Notes: generated by a model from the letters alone, not told the origin. Positions 50,225-60,142 are shown, counted from the stretch's first letter. The stretch: DNA of 64,000 bases from Pseudomonas sp. WS 5079 (GCF_012985465.1 NZ_JAAQWN010000009.1:186001-250000), one strand, 5' to 3'. Translations and numbers: made by a program.

Positions 50225-50782
50225 ATGGACAAACAAGAAGAACTGGACGCCCTGGCGATCCTGATTCACGACCTGCGCAAGTACAAAAAGCTCACCCTGG
50301 CCCAACTGGCACAGAAGATCGAGCGTTCCGTGGGGTTCCTGTCCCAGGTCGAGCGGGGGTTATCGCGCCCCACCGTAGCGGACCTGACTGCCATCAGCCA
50401 TGCCCTCGATGTGCCCACTACTTATTTCTACAGCCTGTCCAAGCCCAAGGCGGTGGACTGGGTCACGCGCCCCAACGAGCGGCGCACGGTGTATTACGCC
50501 AATGGCATCACCGATATCCTCGTCTCGCCGAGCATGCAAGGGGCGTTTTCGATCCTCGACAGCCTGCTCGAACCCGGCGCCAACAGTGGCGAACAGACCA
50601 TGAGCGACCGCGCCGAACAGGCCGGTTACGTACTTGAAGGCCACCTGACGCTGTGGGTCGAGGGCGAAGCCGATGCGGTCACCCTCGGCCCCGGCGACAG
50701 CTTTCACCTGGCCAGTTTCGCCCACTGCCGCTATGGCAACCTGACCGACCTGCCGGCCCGCGTGCTGTGGGTCTATAACTGA
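50225..50782 (+). CDS. XRE-family regulator with cupin sensor domain (PuuR-like)
   Basis: A 185-residue protein with an N-terminal XRE HTH (LRKYKKLTLAQLAQKIERSVGFLSQVERGLSRPTVADLTAISHAL) and a C-terminal cupin (EQAGYVLEGHLTLWVEGEADAVTLGPGDSFHLASFAHCRYGN). This architecture is typical of polyamine and amino acid catabolism regulators such as PuuR. It is followed 22 nt later by a glutamate-polyamine ligase gene. It probably represses its own operon through the palindromes upstream. Confidence 0.9.
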   Translation: MDKQEELDALAILIHDLRKYKKLTLAQLAQKIERSVGFLSQVERGLSRPTVADLTAISHALDVPTTYFYSLSKPKAVDWVTRPNERRTVYYANGITDILVSPSMQGAFSILDSLLEPGANSGEQTMSDRAEQAGYVLEGHLTLWVEGEADAVTLGPGDSFHLASFAHCRYGNLTDLPARVLWVYN

Positions 50783-50804
50783 GGCACACCAAGGAGCGTC
50801 ACCC

Positions 50805-52151
50805 GTGAAAAGCCATTCCTCCACGTTACTGGCCGAAGTGCGGACCTTTCGCCAGAACCATCCGGATGTACGTTATGTCGATCTGATTTGCCTGGACATC
50901 CCCGGGCGTTTCTACGGCAAGCGCTACCCGGTTGAAATGTTGGAAAAAGTCGCCGCCGGCAGCCCCCTGAAGCTGCCACAGAACGCGGTGTTGCTGGGGG
51001 CCCAGGGCGGTTTGTTCAAGATCGGCGACTATTGCTTCCACGACGGCGATCCCGACGCCAACCGCCGCCTGGTGCCCGGCACGCTCAAGCCGGTGAGCTG
51101 GGAAGCGCAGCCCCTGGGGCAGATGCTGATCACCTCCGACGGCACCGAGGCACCCATTGAGTTCGAGCCCCGCGAAGTCCTGGCCAAAGTCCTGGAGCGC
51201 CTGCACGGCAAGGGCATTCACCCGGTGGTGGCGTTCGAGCTGGAGTTCTACCTGTTCGACCGGAAACTGGCCGACGGCCTGCCGCAATTTGCCCGCGACC
51301 CGTTGAGCGACGACCCCGATGACCAACCGACCCTGCACATCGAGCGGCTGTCGCGTTTCGCCCCGGTACTCGATGACATGGTGCAGACCGCCCAGGCGCA
51401 GGGGATCGACATTACGGTGATCACTGCCGAGTTGGGCCCCGGCCAGTTTGAAATCAACTTCGGCCACCTCGACGACGGCCTCCGCGCCGCGGACTGGGCC
51501 GCGCTGTTCTGCCGCAGCACCCGTGGCGTGGCGCTCAAGCATGGCTATCGCGCCAGTTTCATGGCCAAGCCCTACCTGCAACATCCCGGCAGTGGCATGC
51601 ATGTGCATGTCAGCCTGTACGACGCCGCCGGCAACAACCTGCTGGCGGCGCACCAGCAGCAACCCTTGCGCCATGCGATAGCGGGTTGCCTGGCACTGCT
51701 GCCGCACTGCATGCCGATTTTCTCGCCCAACCACAACGCCTTCCGCCGCCTGGGCGGTACGGTCAATGCCGCCACCAAAGCCTGCTGGGGTTATGAAGAC
51801 CGCGATGCCTGCGTGCGCATTCCCGAGTCCGACCCGCGCAACCTGCGGATCGAACATCGGCTGGCCAGTGCCGACGCCAATCCATACCTGGTGCTGGCGG
51901 CAATCCTGGTCGGGCTTGAACATGGCCTGGAGGCGGCGCGCGAACCTATCGCACCGCTGAACGAGGACCGCGACAGCGGCCACGACTTCCCCCTGGAAAT
52001 GCTCGAGGCCGTGCGCGCCATGCAACAGCAACCTGCGCTGCGCGAGGGCTTGGGCGCGGAGTTTGTCGACGTCTACTGCGAAAACAAACGCCAGGATCAC
52101 CTGGCTTTCCAGCAGGAGATCAATGCGCGGGAATATCGCTGGTATCTGTAA
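50805..52151 (+). CDS. Glutamine synthetase family protein, gamma-glutamylputrescine synthetase-like
   Basis: A 448-residue GS-fold enzyme with VAFELEFYLFDR, GPGQFEINFGHLDDG, FMAKPYLQHPGSGMHVHVSLYD, and the C-terminal substrate region FSPNHNAFRRLGGTVNAATKACWGYEDRDACVRIPES. The lack of the adenylylation loop and the long N-terminus fit PuuA-type gamma-glutamyl-polyamine ligases. It starts with GTG, supported by AAGGAG 8 nt upstream. It shares an operon with the XRE-cupin regulator. Confidence 0.88.
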   Translation: MKSHSSTLLAEVRTFRQNHPDVRYVDLICLDIPGRFYGKRYPVEMLEKVAAGSPLKLPQNAVLLGAQGGLFKIGDYCFHDGDPDANRRLVPGTLKPVSWEAQPLGQMLITSDGTEAPIEFEPREVLAKVLERLHGKGIHPVVAFELEFYLFDRKLADGLPQFARDPLSDDPDDQPTLHIERLSRFAPVLDDMVQTAQAQGIDITVITAELGPGQFEINFGHLDDGLRAADWAALFCRSTRGVALKHGYRASFMAKPYLQHPGSGMHVHVSLYDAAGNNLLAAHQQQPLRHAIAGCLALLPHCMPIFSPNHNAFRRLGGTVNAATKACWGYEDRDACVRIPESDPRNLRIEHRLASADANPYLVLAAILVGLEHGLEAAREPIAPLNEDRDSGHDFPLEMLEAVRAMQQQPALREGLGAEFVDVYCENKRQDHLAFQQEINAREYRWYL

Positions 52152-52174
52152 ATACCGAGCACCCTGCCCACCCT

Positions 52175-52201
52175 TGTGGGAACAGCTTGCCTGCTCCCAC
52201 A
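52175..52201 (+). terminator. Compact REP-type hairpin after the GS-like gene
   Basis: TGTGGGAACAGC / CTGCTCCCACA forms a stem with one mismatch, followed by TTTTG. Plausible intrinsic terminator. Confidence 0.6.
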
Positions 52202-52275
52202 TTTTGAGCTTCGCGGCCTTGAGCAAGGTGTTACCTTGAAAAAGCCCGACGAACGCCCTCTCCTGCGGACTCCCC

Positions 52276-53373
52276 ATGACCAAGCAAAGCACCCCTGCCC
52301 TCAAGGAAATCTTCAACCTCGAACGCCTGCAGCACATCGCCGATGAGATGAGCGCGGTGTACCCGTCATTCGATGCCAAGGGATTTCTTAAGCACGCCAG
52401 GCGCGACCTGGACGGGTTGTCGGTGATGCAGCGCATGGCCCGCGTCAGTGAAAGCCTGCACGCGGTGATGCCACTGGACTACCCACAAACCCTCGAACAT
52501 TTGTATGCCCTGGCCCCGCGCCTGAACAGCGGTTTTGTCAGCCTGTTCCTCGGGCACTATGTGGCCAGCTATGGCCTGGATGACTTCCAGCGCTCGATGG
52601 CGGCACTCAAGTACTTCACCACCTTTGGCTCTGCCGAATTTGCCGTGCGGGCTTTTCTGCTCAAGGACTTCGAGCGCACTCTGGCGGTGATGCAGCAGTG
52701 GTCGCTGGATGACAATGAACACGTACGCCGCCTCGCCAGCGAGGGCTCGCGGCCGAGGTTGCCGTGGTCGTTTCGCCTGGCCCAGGTGCAGGCCGACCCG
52801 CGCCTGTGCGCATCGATCCTGGAGAACCTCAAGGCCGACAGCAGCCTGTATGTGCGCAAATCCGTGGCCAACCACCTCAACGACATCACTAAAGATCATC
52901 CCGACTGGGTGCTGCAGGTGATCGAGAGCTGGTCCCTGGACAACCCCCACACCGCCTGGATCGCCCGCCACGCCCTGCGCAGCCTGATCAAGCAAGGCAA
53001 CACCCGCGCGCTGACGATCATCGGCGCAGGCGCGCGGGCCGAGGTGAAGATCCACCAGTTCAAGGTCGAGCCGGCGGTGATTCGCCTGGGTGAGCGGATC
53101 AATCTGTCGTTCACCCTCGAATCCCTGGCCAGTGCCCCACAAAAACTGGTGGTGGACTACGCCATCGACTACGTAAAAAGCGCCGGCCATAGCGCCGCCA
53201 AAGTGTTCAAGCTCAAGGCGTTTACCCTCGGCGCGGGTGAACGGCATACCGTACTGCGTGGCCAACACATCCGCGACATGACCACGCGCAAGCACTACCC
53301 CGGCCAGCACACCGTGCATGTACTGGTGAACGGCGAACGCTTGGGCAGCACCGGCTTTGAGCTGATCGACTGA
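52276..53373 (+). CDS. DNA alkylation repair protein, AlkC-like
   Basis: A 365-residue protein. Residues 1-265 form HEAT-like helical repeats of the AlkC/AlkD superfamily (FLKHARRDLDGLSVMQRMARVSESL, RRLASEGSRPRLPW, SLYVRKSVANHLNDITKDHPDWVLQ, HTAWIARHALRSLIKQG). Residues from about 270 form an all-beta Ig-like domain (VEPAVIRLGERINLSFTLES, YPGQHTVHVLVNGERLGSTGFEL), present in some AlkC proteins. Such enzymes excise 3-methyladenine-type lesions. No LexA box is seen upstream. Confidence 0.87.
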   Translation: MTKQSTPALKEIFNLERLQHIADEMSAVYPSFDAKGFLKHARRDLDGLSVMQRMARVSESLHAVMPLDYPQTLEHLYALAPRLNSGFVSLFLGHYVASYGLDDFQRSMAALKYFTTFGSAEFAVRAFLLKDFERTLAVMQQWSLDDNEHVRRLASEGSRPRLPWSFRLAQVQADPRLCASILENLKADSSLYVRKSVANHLNDITKDHPDWVLQVIESWSLDNPHTAWIARHALRSLIKQGNTRALTIIGAGARAEVKIHQFKVEPAVIRLGERINLSFTLESLASAPQKLVVDYAIDYVKSAGHSAAKVFKLKAFTLGAGERHTVLRGQHIRDMTTRKHYPGQHTVHVLVNGERLGSTGFELID

Positions 53374-53524
53374 CCCTTCCTACTCATCCGAAGGCTCTAT
53401 CTCGGGCCTTTCAGCGATATTTATTGTCCTACAATGCTAGCCTTTGGTGTTGCGATCCATTATCATCTGCTGCCTTCTCGGTACCCGCCAGGGTATCTGT
53501 GTCAACGTTCCACCTGAGGCGCCC

Positions 53525-55384
53525 ATGCACCGTTTCTCGTTTTACCGCCCTTTGATCTGCGCCAGTCTGGGGCTTGTTTCGCACACCGCCTATGCCGCGT
53601 TGCAACCCATGGCCGAAGCTGCACTTGCCAACGAATCCGAGCTGCACTGCCACTTCAATCGTGACGCCAGCACCGATTGCACCACCACCTATCACTACAC
53701 CATTCTCCAGCCCAGTGGCCGGGAGATATTGTCGCGAATCGACTTCAACTACGCCGAAGGCGATGGTTTTGAAGTGCTGCACGCCGAGTCCACCCAGCCC
53801 GGCGGCAAGCCCCAGGCGCTGGACGAAGCGCAGATCGATACGCGCACCGCGCCCAACCCCGACCAGGGGTTTTCCCGCCTCAAGCAAACGTCCCTGGCCT
53901 TCCCCAACCTGCGGGTCGGCACACAGATCCGCTACACCGTGCGCGAACATCACCCGGCCAAGCCGCTGATGACCGAATTCCACTACGCCCTGCAGTTTGG
54001 CCCCAGCAACGCCCGCCGCGATCGGCTCAAGGCGCGCTTCACCGCCGAACGGCCCATCGAGTGGCGCGCCGAGTCGATGGATGGCTTCACCATCACCCCG
54101 TCGGTCAATCGCAAGACCCTGGACATCGAGCAAAAAGCGCCGAGCTATCTCAACTACATCAACGAATCGGGCCACGCCTATATACGGGTGATCCCCCGGA
54201 TCGAAGTGGGCAGCAGCCTCGATGTACAAAAGCACTTTGGCGGCTTTGCCCAGCGCTACAACCAGATCCTCGCGGCCAACCTGCCGGCCGCAAGTGCCGC
54301 TGCCGTGGTGGCGGTGAAGGGCCTGGCCCCGGCCCAACAAGTGGCCGGGCTGATGCAGCACATCAACGATCACCACCGCTACCTGGGTGACTGGCGCGCC
54401 ACGGATCGCGGCTATGTGCCGTTTAACCTGGCAGAGATCGAACAGCACGGTTACGGCGACTGCAAGGACCTGGCGATTCTCCTGACCGCCATGCTCAAGG
54501 CCAGCGGGATCAAGGCCGAGACCGCCTGGGTCAGCCGTGGGGATGTGGTGGATTCACTGCTGGTGCCGGGCACTGGCGCGCCCAACCATGCGATCGTGCG
54601 CGCCGAAGTGGCCGGCCAGGTGTGGTGGCTGGACCCGACCAACCCGGTGTTCGCCCCGGGCCAGACCATGCCCGACATCCAGGATCGCTGGGTGCTGGTC
54701 AACGATGCACAGGGCCAGGTACGCGAGGAACACATCCCCCTGGCGCGCCCTGACACCAGCATCCGCCTGGACAAGCAGGTGCATTACGACAAGCAGGGCA
54801 ACGGCACGACCCGCGCCAGCGTCACCTTCAGCCGCCTGACGCTGATGCAATTGAGCATGGCTGACCGCGAACAGGGCGCCACCGCCACCGACCAGAATAT
54901 CTGCGACAACTTTGGCCGCGAGATCAGCGATTGCCAGGTCACCCGCCAACCCACCGGATTCGTGCAGCCCGACAGCTACACGGTCAAGGCCAGCATGACT
55001 GACCTGCGCGCCCTGGAAAAACTCGACGAAGGCTACGTCTACACCGACCAGTCGCTCAAGGAGAAGTGGGACGGCCTGCTCAACTACCGCCGCAACGGGC
55101 AACGGGGCGACCTGTACCTGGGCAATCCGGACACCGTCGACTACACCTTTACCTTGACCGGCGGGAAGATGGACAAGCCGGTTCAGGGCTGCAAGATCAG
55201 CTCGCCCTGGTATGACCTGGAACTCGATGGCGAACCGCTCAAGGATGGCTTGCGCTACCACTACCGGCTGACCCAGAAAGTGCGCTGGTTGAGCCATGAT
55301 GAAATCGTCAGTGCGCCGTTTGAAAAGATGATCAACGATGCCCGTGCGTGTGGTGAACAGGTGCACCAGACGGTAAAACTCTAA
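53525..55384 (+). CDS. Secreted DUF3857 plus transglutaminase-like protein
   Basis: A 619-residue protein with a signal peptide (MHRFSFYRPLICASLGLVSHTAYA). A DUF3857 beta-rich domain (about 30-250) leads into a transglutaminase-like core with Cys in HGYGDCKDLAILLTAML, His in GAPNHAIVRAEV and Asp in WWLDPTNPVF, a complete papain-like triad. A C-terminal beta domain follows. It acts in the periplasm or at the outer membrane; protein cross-linking or peptidase activity is possible, and no substrate can be named. The start is set by the signal peptide. Confidence 0.85.
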   Translation: MHRFSFYRPLICASLGLVSHTAYAALQPMAEAALANESELHCHFNRDASTDCTTTYHYTILQPSGREILSRIDFNYAEGDGFEVLHAESTQPGGKPQALDEAQIDTRTAPNPDQGFSRLKQTSLAFPNLRVGTQIRYTVREHHPAKPLMTEFHYALQFGPSNARRDRLKARFTAERPIEWRAESMDGFTITPSVNRKTLDIEQKAPSYLNYINESGHAYIRVIPRIEVGSSLDVQKHFGGFAQRYNQILAANLPAASAAAVVAVKGLAPAQQVAGLMQHINDHHRYLGDWRATDRGYVPFNLAEIEQHGYGDCKDLAILLTAMLKASGIKAETAWVSRGDVVDSLLVPGTGAPNHAIVRAEVAGQVWWLDPTNPVFAPGQTMPDIQDRWVLVNDAQGQVREEHIPLARPDTSIRLDKQVHYDKQGNGTTRASVTFSRLTLMQLSMADREQGATATDQNICDNFGREISDCQVTRQPTGFVQPDSYTVKASMTDLRALEKLDEGYVYTDQSLKEKWDGLLNYRRNGQRGDLYLGNPDTVDYTFTLTGGKMDKPVQGCKISSPWYDLELDGEPLKDGLRYHYRLTQKVRWLSHDEIVSAPFEKMINDARACGEQVHQTVKL

Positions 55385-55388
55385 GCCT

Positions 55389-55499
55389 GTGTGGGAGCTG
55401 TCTCGCCCTGCGAGGCTGCGATGACGGCGGTACTGCCAGCATTGATGTTGACTGACCTGCCGCCATCGCAGCCTCGCAGGGGCTCGACAGCTCCCACAT
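55389..55499. repeat. Variant REP-like inverted pair
   Basis: TGTGGGAGCTGTCTCGCC..GCGAGGCTGCGATG and CATCGCAGCCTCGCAGGGGCTCGACAGCTCCCACA. The core differs from the common GGCTTGCC type, so it belongs to a second REP subfamily. Confidence 0.75.
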
Positions 55500-55529
55500 T
55501 TGATCTCTGTAAAGCCCCCTTGCCCTTCG

Positions 55530-56417
55530 CTACTCGCCCAACAGCAGCCCCTGCTCCTTGGCGCACAACTCCACCACGTAATCCCACAACACCCGCAACC
55601 GCACCGACTTGTGCAGTTCGCGCCGGGAGCTGATCCAGTAGCTGCGCTGGATGCCCTCCTCCGGCAACAGCGGCACCAAGTCCGGGTCGCCGGCGGCCAT
55701 AAAGCATGGCAACACCGCAATCCCCAGCCCTGAGCGCGCCGCCTGGTGCTGGGCGATCACGCTGGTGCTGTGGAATACCACCCTGGGGTTGCGGCAAAAG
55801 CTGCTGAGGAATTTCAATTCCTGGCTGAACAACAGGTCGTCGACATAATCGATCCAGGCATGGGCGGCCAGGTCTTCGCGTTTCTCGATGGCTGGCGTGC
55901 GCGCCAGGTAGCTGCGGCTGGCGTAGAGGGCCAGGCGGTAGTCGGTGAGTTTGCGCGTGACCAGTTGATCGACGCTGGGCCGCTCCAGGTGGATGCTGAT
56001 CTCGGCCTCGCGGTTGAGGATGCTGACAAAGCGCGGCACCGCCACCAGTTCCACTTCCAGCCCCGGATAACGCTCGAACAGGCCACCCATGCGGCTGGCG
56101 AGAAACATCACGCCCAAGCCTTCGGCCACCCCCAGGCGAATCTTGCCCAGGGGCGCGGCGGAATGGGTCAGTTCTTCTTCGGCCAGCAGCGCCACGTTCT
56201 CCATGGCTTCGGCATGCTTGAGCAGCGCTTCGCCCGACGGCGTCAGTTCATAACCCTGGGCGTGCTGCACAAACAGCGCAGTGCCGAGGCTTTTCTCGAT
56301 GGCCTCGATGTGCCGGGCTACGGTCGCATGCGTGGTTTTCAGGCGCTGGGCGGCGGTGAGCAGGCGCCCGCTGCGCTGCAACTCAAGAAAATACCGCAGG
56401 TCATTCCAGTCGAACAT
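55530..56417 (-). CDS. LysR-type transcriptional regulator
   Basis: A 295-residue LysR protein with an N-terminal HTH (FDWNDLRYFLELQRSGRLLTAAQRLKTTHATVARHIEAIEKSLG) and an effector-binding domain. It is divergent from a GMC oxidoreductase, so it probably controls that gene and the transporter beyond. GAGGGGGG precedes the ATG at 56417; the 30-codon extension upstream lies in the intergenic promoter region and is not supported. Confidence 0.92.
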   Translation of the reverse strand: MFDWNDLRYFLELQRSGRLLTAAQRLKTTHATVARHIEAIEKSLGTALFVQHAQGYELTPSGEALLKHAEAMENVALLAEEELTHSAAPLGKIRLGVAEGLGVMFLASRMGGLFERYPGLEVELVAVPRFVSILNREAEISIHLERPSVDQLVTRKLTDYRLALYASRSYLARTPAIEKREDLAAHAWIDYVDDLLFSQELKFLSSFCRNPRVVFHSTSVIAQHQAARSGLGIAVLPCFMAAGDPDLVPLLPEEGIQRSYWISSRRELHKSVRLRVLWDYVVELCAKEQGLLLGE

Positions 56418-56546
56418 GTCACCCCCCTCTCGGCCATGAGCGCAGCGCTGTTTAAAAACGCACAGCAGCTGGGTAAAAACTAACATTTTTAAGACGAAAA
56501 CTAACAACTAGGATGGAGCCAATAAGAAAAACAAGCGAGACCCCAG

Positions 56547-58193
56547 ATGACTATTGCACCTGCGCAATACGATTACGTGGTGGTAGGCGCCGGCCCTGCG
56601 GGCTGCCTGCTGGCCAACCGACTGTCCGCCAACCCTGCCCATCGCGTGTTGCTGCTTGAAGCGGGCGGGCGCGACAACTATCCCTGGATCCATATCCCCG
56701 TCGGCTACCTGTTCTGCATCGGCAACCCGCGCACCGACTGGTGCTTCAAGACCGAGGCCCAGCCTGGCCTGCAAGGCCGTGCGTTGAGCTATCCGCGGGG
56801 CAAGGTGTTGGGCGGTTGCTCGTCGATCAACGGCATGATCTACATGCGCGGCCAGGCCAATGACTACGACGGTTGGGCCGCCGAAGGCAATCCCGGCTGG
56901 GCTTGGGACGATGTATTGCCGCTGTTCAAACAAAGCGAAAACCATTTTGCCGGTGCCTCGCCGCTGCATGGCGACAGCGGCGAATGGCGCGTGGAACAAC
57001 AGCGCCTGCACTGGCCGATCCTCGACGCCTTCCGCGAAGCCGCCAAGCAGAACGGCATCGCCAGCATCGACGACTTCAACCAGGGCGATAACGAGGGGTG
57101 TGGCTACTTCCAGGTCAACCAGAAAGGCGGCGTGCGCTGGAATGCGGCCAAGGCGTTTCTCAAGCCCATCCGCCAGCGCGCCAACCTCACGGTGCTCACT
57201 GGCGTGGAAGTCGACCGCGTACTCCTGGAAAACGGCCGCGCCAGTGCGGTGGCGGGCCGCCAGCAAGGGCAAGCGGTGACGTGGCAAGCGCGCAAGGAAA
57301 TCATCCTGTGCGCCGGTGCCGTGGGTTCGCCCGGCATCCTGCAGCGCTCCGGGATCGGCCCTTCGAGCATCCTCAAGCCCTTGGGCATCGAGGTACGGCA
57401 CGAACTGCCAGGAGTCGGCGGCAACCTGCAAGATCACCTGCAACTGCGGCTGATCTACAAGCTGGAAAACGCCCGCACCCTGAACCAGATCGCCGGCTCC
57501 GTGTGGGGCAAGATGGGCATGGGCCTGCAATACCTGTATGACCGCAGCGGCCCGCTGTCCATGGCCCCCAGCCAACTCGGCGCCTTCGCCCGCTCGGGGC
57601 CGGAACAGACTTCGGCCAACCTCGAATACCACGTGCAGCCGCTGTCGCTGGAGCGCTTTGGCGAACCGCTGCACGCGTTCCCGGCATTTACCGCGTCGGT
57701 CTGCGACTTGCGCCCACAGAGTCGCGGACGCATTGATATCCGCTCGGCCGATCCGGCGGCGCCGCCCCTGATCCAGCCCAACTACCTGAGCCATGCCGAA
57801 GACTTGCGCGTGGCCGCCGCAGCTATCCGCCTGACCCGGCGCATTGTCGGCGCCCAGGCCCTGCGCCCCTTCAACCCGGTGGAATACCTGCCCGGTGAGG
57901 CGTTGCAGAGCGACGAACAATTGCAGGAAGCCGCCGCGCGGATCGGCACCACGATTTTTCACCCGGTCGGCACCTGCCGCATGGGCCAGGATAAGGACGC
58001 GGTGGTCGATGCCCAATTGCGCGTGCACGGCGTGCCGGGCCTGCGCATCGCCGATGCCTCGATCATGCCGCGTATCACCTCCGGCAACACCTGCTCACCC
58101 ACGTTGATGATCGCGGAAAAAGCCGCGCAACTGATCCTGTCCCCGCCAACAAGGAACCTCACCCCCGAAAGAGAACAGACAACACCGGCATGA
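56547..58193 (+). CDS. GMC-family FAD oxidoreductase (choline/alcohol dehydrogenase-like)
   Basis: A 548-residue flavoenzyme with FAD motif DYVVVGAGPAGCLLANRLS, the GMC signatures PRGKVLGGCSSINGMIYMRG and GAVGSPGILQRSGIGP, and the catalytic His in FHPVGTCRMG. The substrate is probably an alcohol. The 129-bp divergent gap to lysR carries the control region. It is followed 94 nt later by an MHS transporter, which may import its substrate or export its product. Confidence 0.9.
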   Translation: MTIAPAQYDYVVVGAGPAGCLLANRLSANPAHRVLLLEAGGRDNYPWIHIPVGYLFCIGNPRTDWCFKTEAQPGLQGRALSYPRGKVLGGCSSINGMIYMRGQANDYDGWAAEGNPGWAWDDVLPLFKQSENHFAGASPLHGDSGEWRVEQQRLHWPILDAFREAAKQNGIASIDDFNQGDNEGCGYFQVNQKGGVRWNAAKAFLKPIRQRANLTVLTGVEVDRVLLENGRASAVAGRQQGQAVTWQARKEIILCAGAVGSPGILQRSGIGPSSILKPLGIEVRHELPGVGGNLQDHLQLRLIYKLENARTLNQIAGSVWGKMGMGLQYLYDRSGPLSMAPSQLGAFARSGPEQTSANLEYHVQPLSLERFGEPLHAFPAFTASVCDLRPQSRGRIDIRSADPAAPPLIQPNYLSHAEDLRVAAAAIRLTRRIVGAQALRPFNPVEYLPGEALQSDEQLQEAAARIGTTIFHPVGTCRMGQDKDAVVDAQLRVHGVPGLRIADASIMPRITSGNTCSPTLMIAEKAAQLILSPPTRNLTPEREQTTPA

Positions 58194-58287
58194 CCTGTAG
58201 AAGCCGGCAAGCCTACAGGGCAAGAGCGGCGCTGAAGTTGGCGCCGACAGTGGAACAACAATAAATAATCACTGTGAGGGCTACCCC

Positions 58288-59913
58288 ATGTCAGAACGTG
58301 CTCAACCCCTGGACGCCACTCCTGGCGCCACTGTCTCCAGCAAGGAGTCGCAAAAGGTCATCTTCGCCTCGTCCCTGGGGACGGTGTTCGAGTGGTATGA
58401 CTTTTTCCTCTATGGCGCCCTCGCGGCGGTGATCAGCAAGCAATTCTTTGCCGGGGTCAACGACACCACGGCCTTTATCTTCGCCTTGATGGCCTTTGCC
58501 GCCGGTTTTGTGGTGCGGCCGTTCGGCGCGCTGGTATTCGGCCGCCTGGGGGACATGATCGGGCGCAAGTACACCTTCCTCGCCACCATCATCCTGATGG
58601 GCGTGGCGACTTTCTGCGTAGGCCTGTTGCCCACCTACGCCAGCATCGGCATCGCTGCGCCGATCATCCTCGTGGTGCTGCGCATGCTCCAGGGCCTGGC
58701 CCTGGGCGGTGAATACGGTGGCGCCGCGACCTATGTCGCCGAGCACGCCCCGGCCGGCAAACGCGGCTTCCACACCAGTTGGATTCAATCCACCGCGACC
58801 CTCGGCCTGCTGCTGTCGTTGCTGGTGGTGCTGGCCTGCCGTTACTTCACAGGCGATCAATTTGAAGTCTGGGGCTGGCGCCTGCCGTTCCTGCTGTCCA
58901 TCGTGCTGCTGGGGATTTCCACCTGGATCCGCATGAGCCTGCACGAATCGCCCGCGTTCCTGAAAATGAAAGAGGAAGGCAAGGCCAGCAAGGCGCCGAT
59001 CCGCGAGTCGTTCGGCAACTGGGAAAACCTCAAGGTGGTGTTGATTGCACTGTTCAGCATCAACGCCGGCCAGGCCGTGACCTTCTACGCCGCGCAGTTC
59101 TACGTGCTGTTCTTCCTGACCCAGTTCCTGAAGATGGACCCGGCCCTGGCCAATATGCTGCTGATCATCAGCGTGGTGATTGGCGCGCCGTTCTTTATTT
59201 TCTTCGGCTGGCTCTCGGACAAATGGGGGCGCAAGCCAGTACTGATGGTCGGCCTGCTGCTGGCCACCGCCCTGTACTTCCCGATCTTCAAGGGCCTGGC
59301 CCACTACACCAACCCGGCGATGGACCAGGCTAGCCGCCAGGCCCCGATCACCGTGCTGGCGGACCCGGCCACCTGCACCTTCCAGTTCGACCCGGTAGGC
59401 AAGGCGCGCTTTGACAGCCCATGCGACAAGGTCAAGACCTTCCTGGTCAAACAGGGCCTGCCCTACAGCAGCGAAGCCGCACCTGCCGGCAGCGCGGTGC
59501 AAGTGAGCATCGGCGATGTGCGCATCGACGGCTACGACGAAGACGCCCTGCGCGGCGCCGTGACCCTGGCTGGCTACCCGAAATCGGCGGACGTGGCCCA
59601 GGTCAACAAAACCATGGTGGTGGTGCTGATCGTCGCCCTGATCCTGATCGCCGCGATGTGCTACGGCCCGCTGGCCGCGCTGATGGTGGAACTGTTCCCG
59701 ACGCGCATCCGCTACACGTCCATGTCGCTGCCCTATCACATCGGTAACGGCTGGTTTGGCGGGTTCCTGCCAACCGTGTCGTTTGCCCTGGTGGTGTACA
59801 CCGGCGATATTTTCTACGGGCTGTGGTACCCGGTGGTGATTACCGGGGTGAGCCTGATCGTCGGGCTGCTGTGCCTGAAGGAAACCAAGAATGTGGATCT
59901 GGATAAAAACTAA
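58288..59913 (+). CDS. MHS-family MFS transporter with periplasmic insertion
   Basis: A 541-residue metabolite:H+ symporter (FEWYDFFLYGALAA, GRLGDMIGRKYTF, QGLALGGEYGGAATYVAEHAP). It is about 100 residues longer than ordinary MHS members because of a hydrophilic insertion at about 338-441, between the predicted ninth and tenth segments and so probably periplasmic. The insertion has two Cys (363, 379) that could form a disulfide. Transport of a carboxylate or sugar-like substrate is likely. It probably belongs to the GMC oxidoreductase unit. Confidence 0.87.
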   Translation: MSERAQPLDATPGATVSSKESQKVIFASSLGTVFEWYDFFLYGALAAVISKQFFAGVNDTTAFIFALMAFAAGFVVRPFGALVFGRLGDMIGRKYTFLATIILMGVATFCVGLLPTYASIGIAAPIILVVLRMLQGLALGGEYGGAATYVAEHAPAGKRGFHTSWIQSTATLGLLLSLLVVLACRYFTGDQFEVWGWRLPFLLSIVLLGISTWIRMSLHESPAFLKMKEEGKASKAPIRESFGNWENLKVVLIALFSINAGQAVTFYAAQFYVLFFLTQFLKMDPALANMLLIISVVIGAPFFIFFGWLSDKWGRKPVLMVGLLLATALYFPIFKGLAHYTNPAMDQASRQAPITVLADPATCTFQFDPVGKARFDSPCDKVKTFLVKQGLPYSSEAAPAGSAVQVSIGDVRIDGYDEDALRGAVTLAGYPKSADVAQVNKTMVVVLIVALILIAAMCYGPLAALMVELFPTRIRYTSMSLPYHIGNGWFGGFLPTVSFALVVYTGDIFYGLWYPVVITGVSLIVGLLCLKETKNVDLDKN

Positions 59914-59939
59914 TATCCCGCAAAGCCTGTAGATCCCTT

Positions 59940-60029
59940 GTGGGAGCGGGCTTGCTCGCGATGGCGGTAGGTCAGTCAATGAATACAGTGACTGGCACAC
60001 CGTCATCGCGGGCAAGCCCGCTCCCACAT
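59940..60029. repeat. Inverted REP pair after the MHS gene
   Basis: TGTGGGAGCGGGCTTGCTCGCGATGGCGG and the inverted CATCGCGGGCAAGCCCGCTCCCACA. The rest of 59914-60142 presumably holds the topB promoter. Confidence 0.82.
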
Positions 60030-60142
60030 TGGTTTGCCGGCGCCCACACAAATTGCTGTATATCCATACAGATAAAGGTTGCTCAATTCCCTTCTTTTGC
60101 CCATCCTGCTCTCCATTCAACTGTGTAACGAATGGGCTGAGC

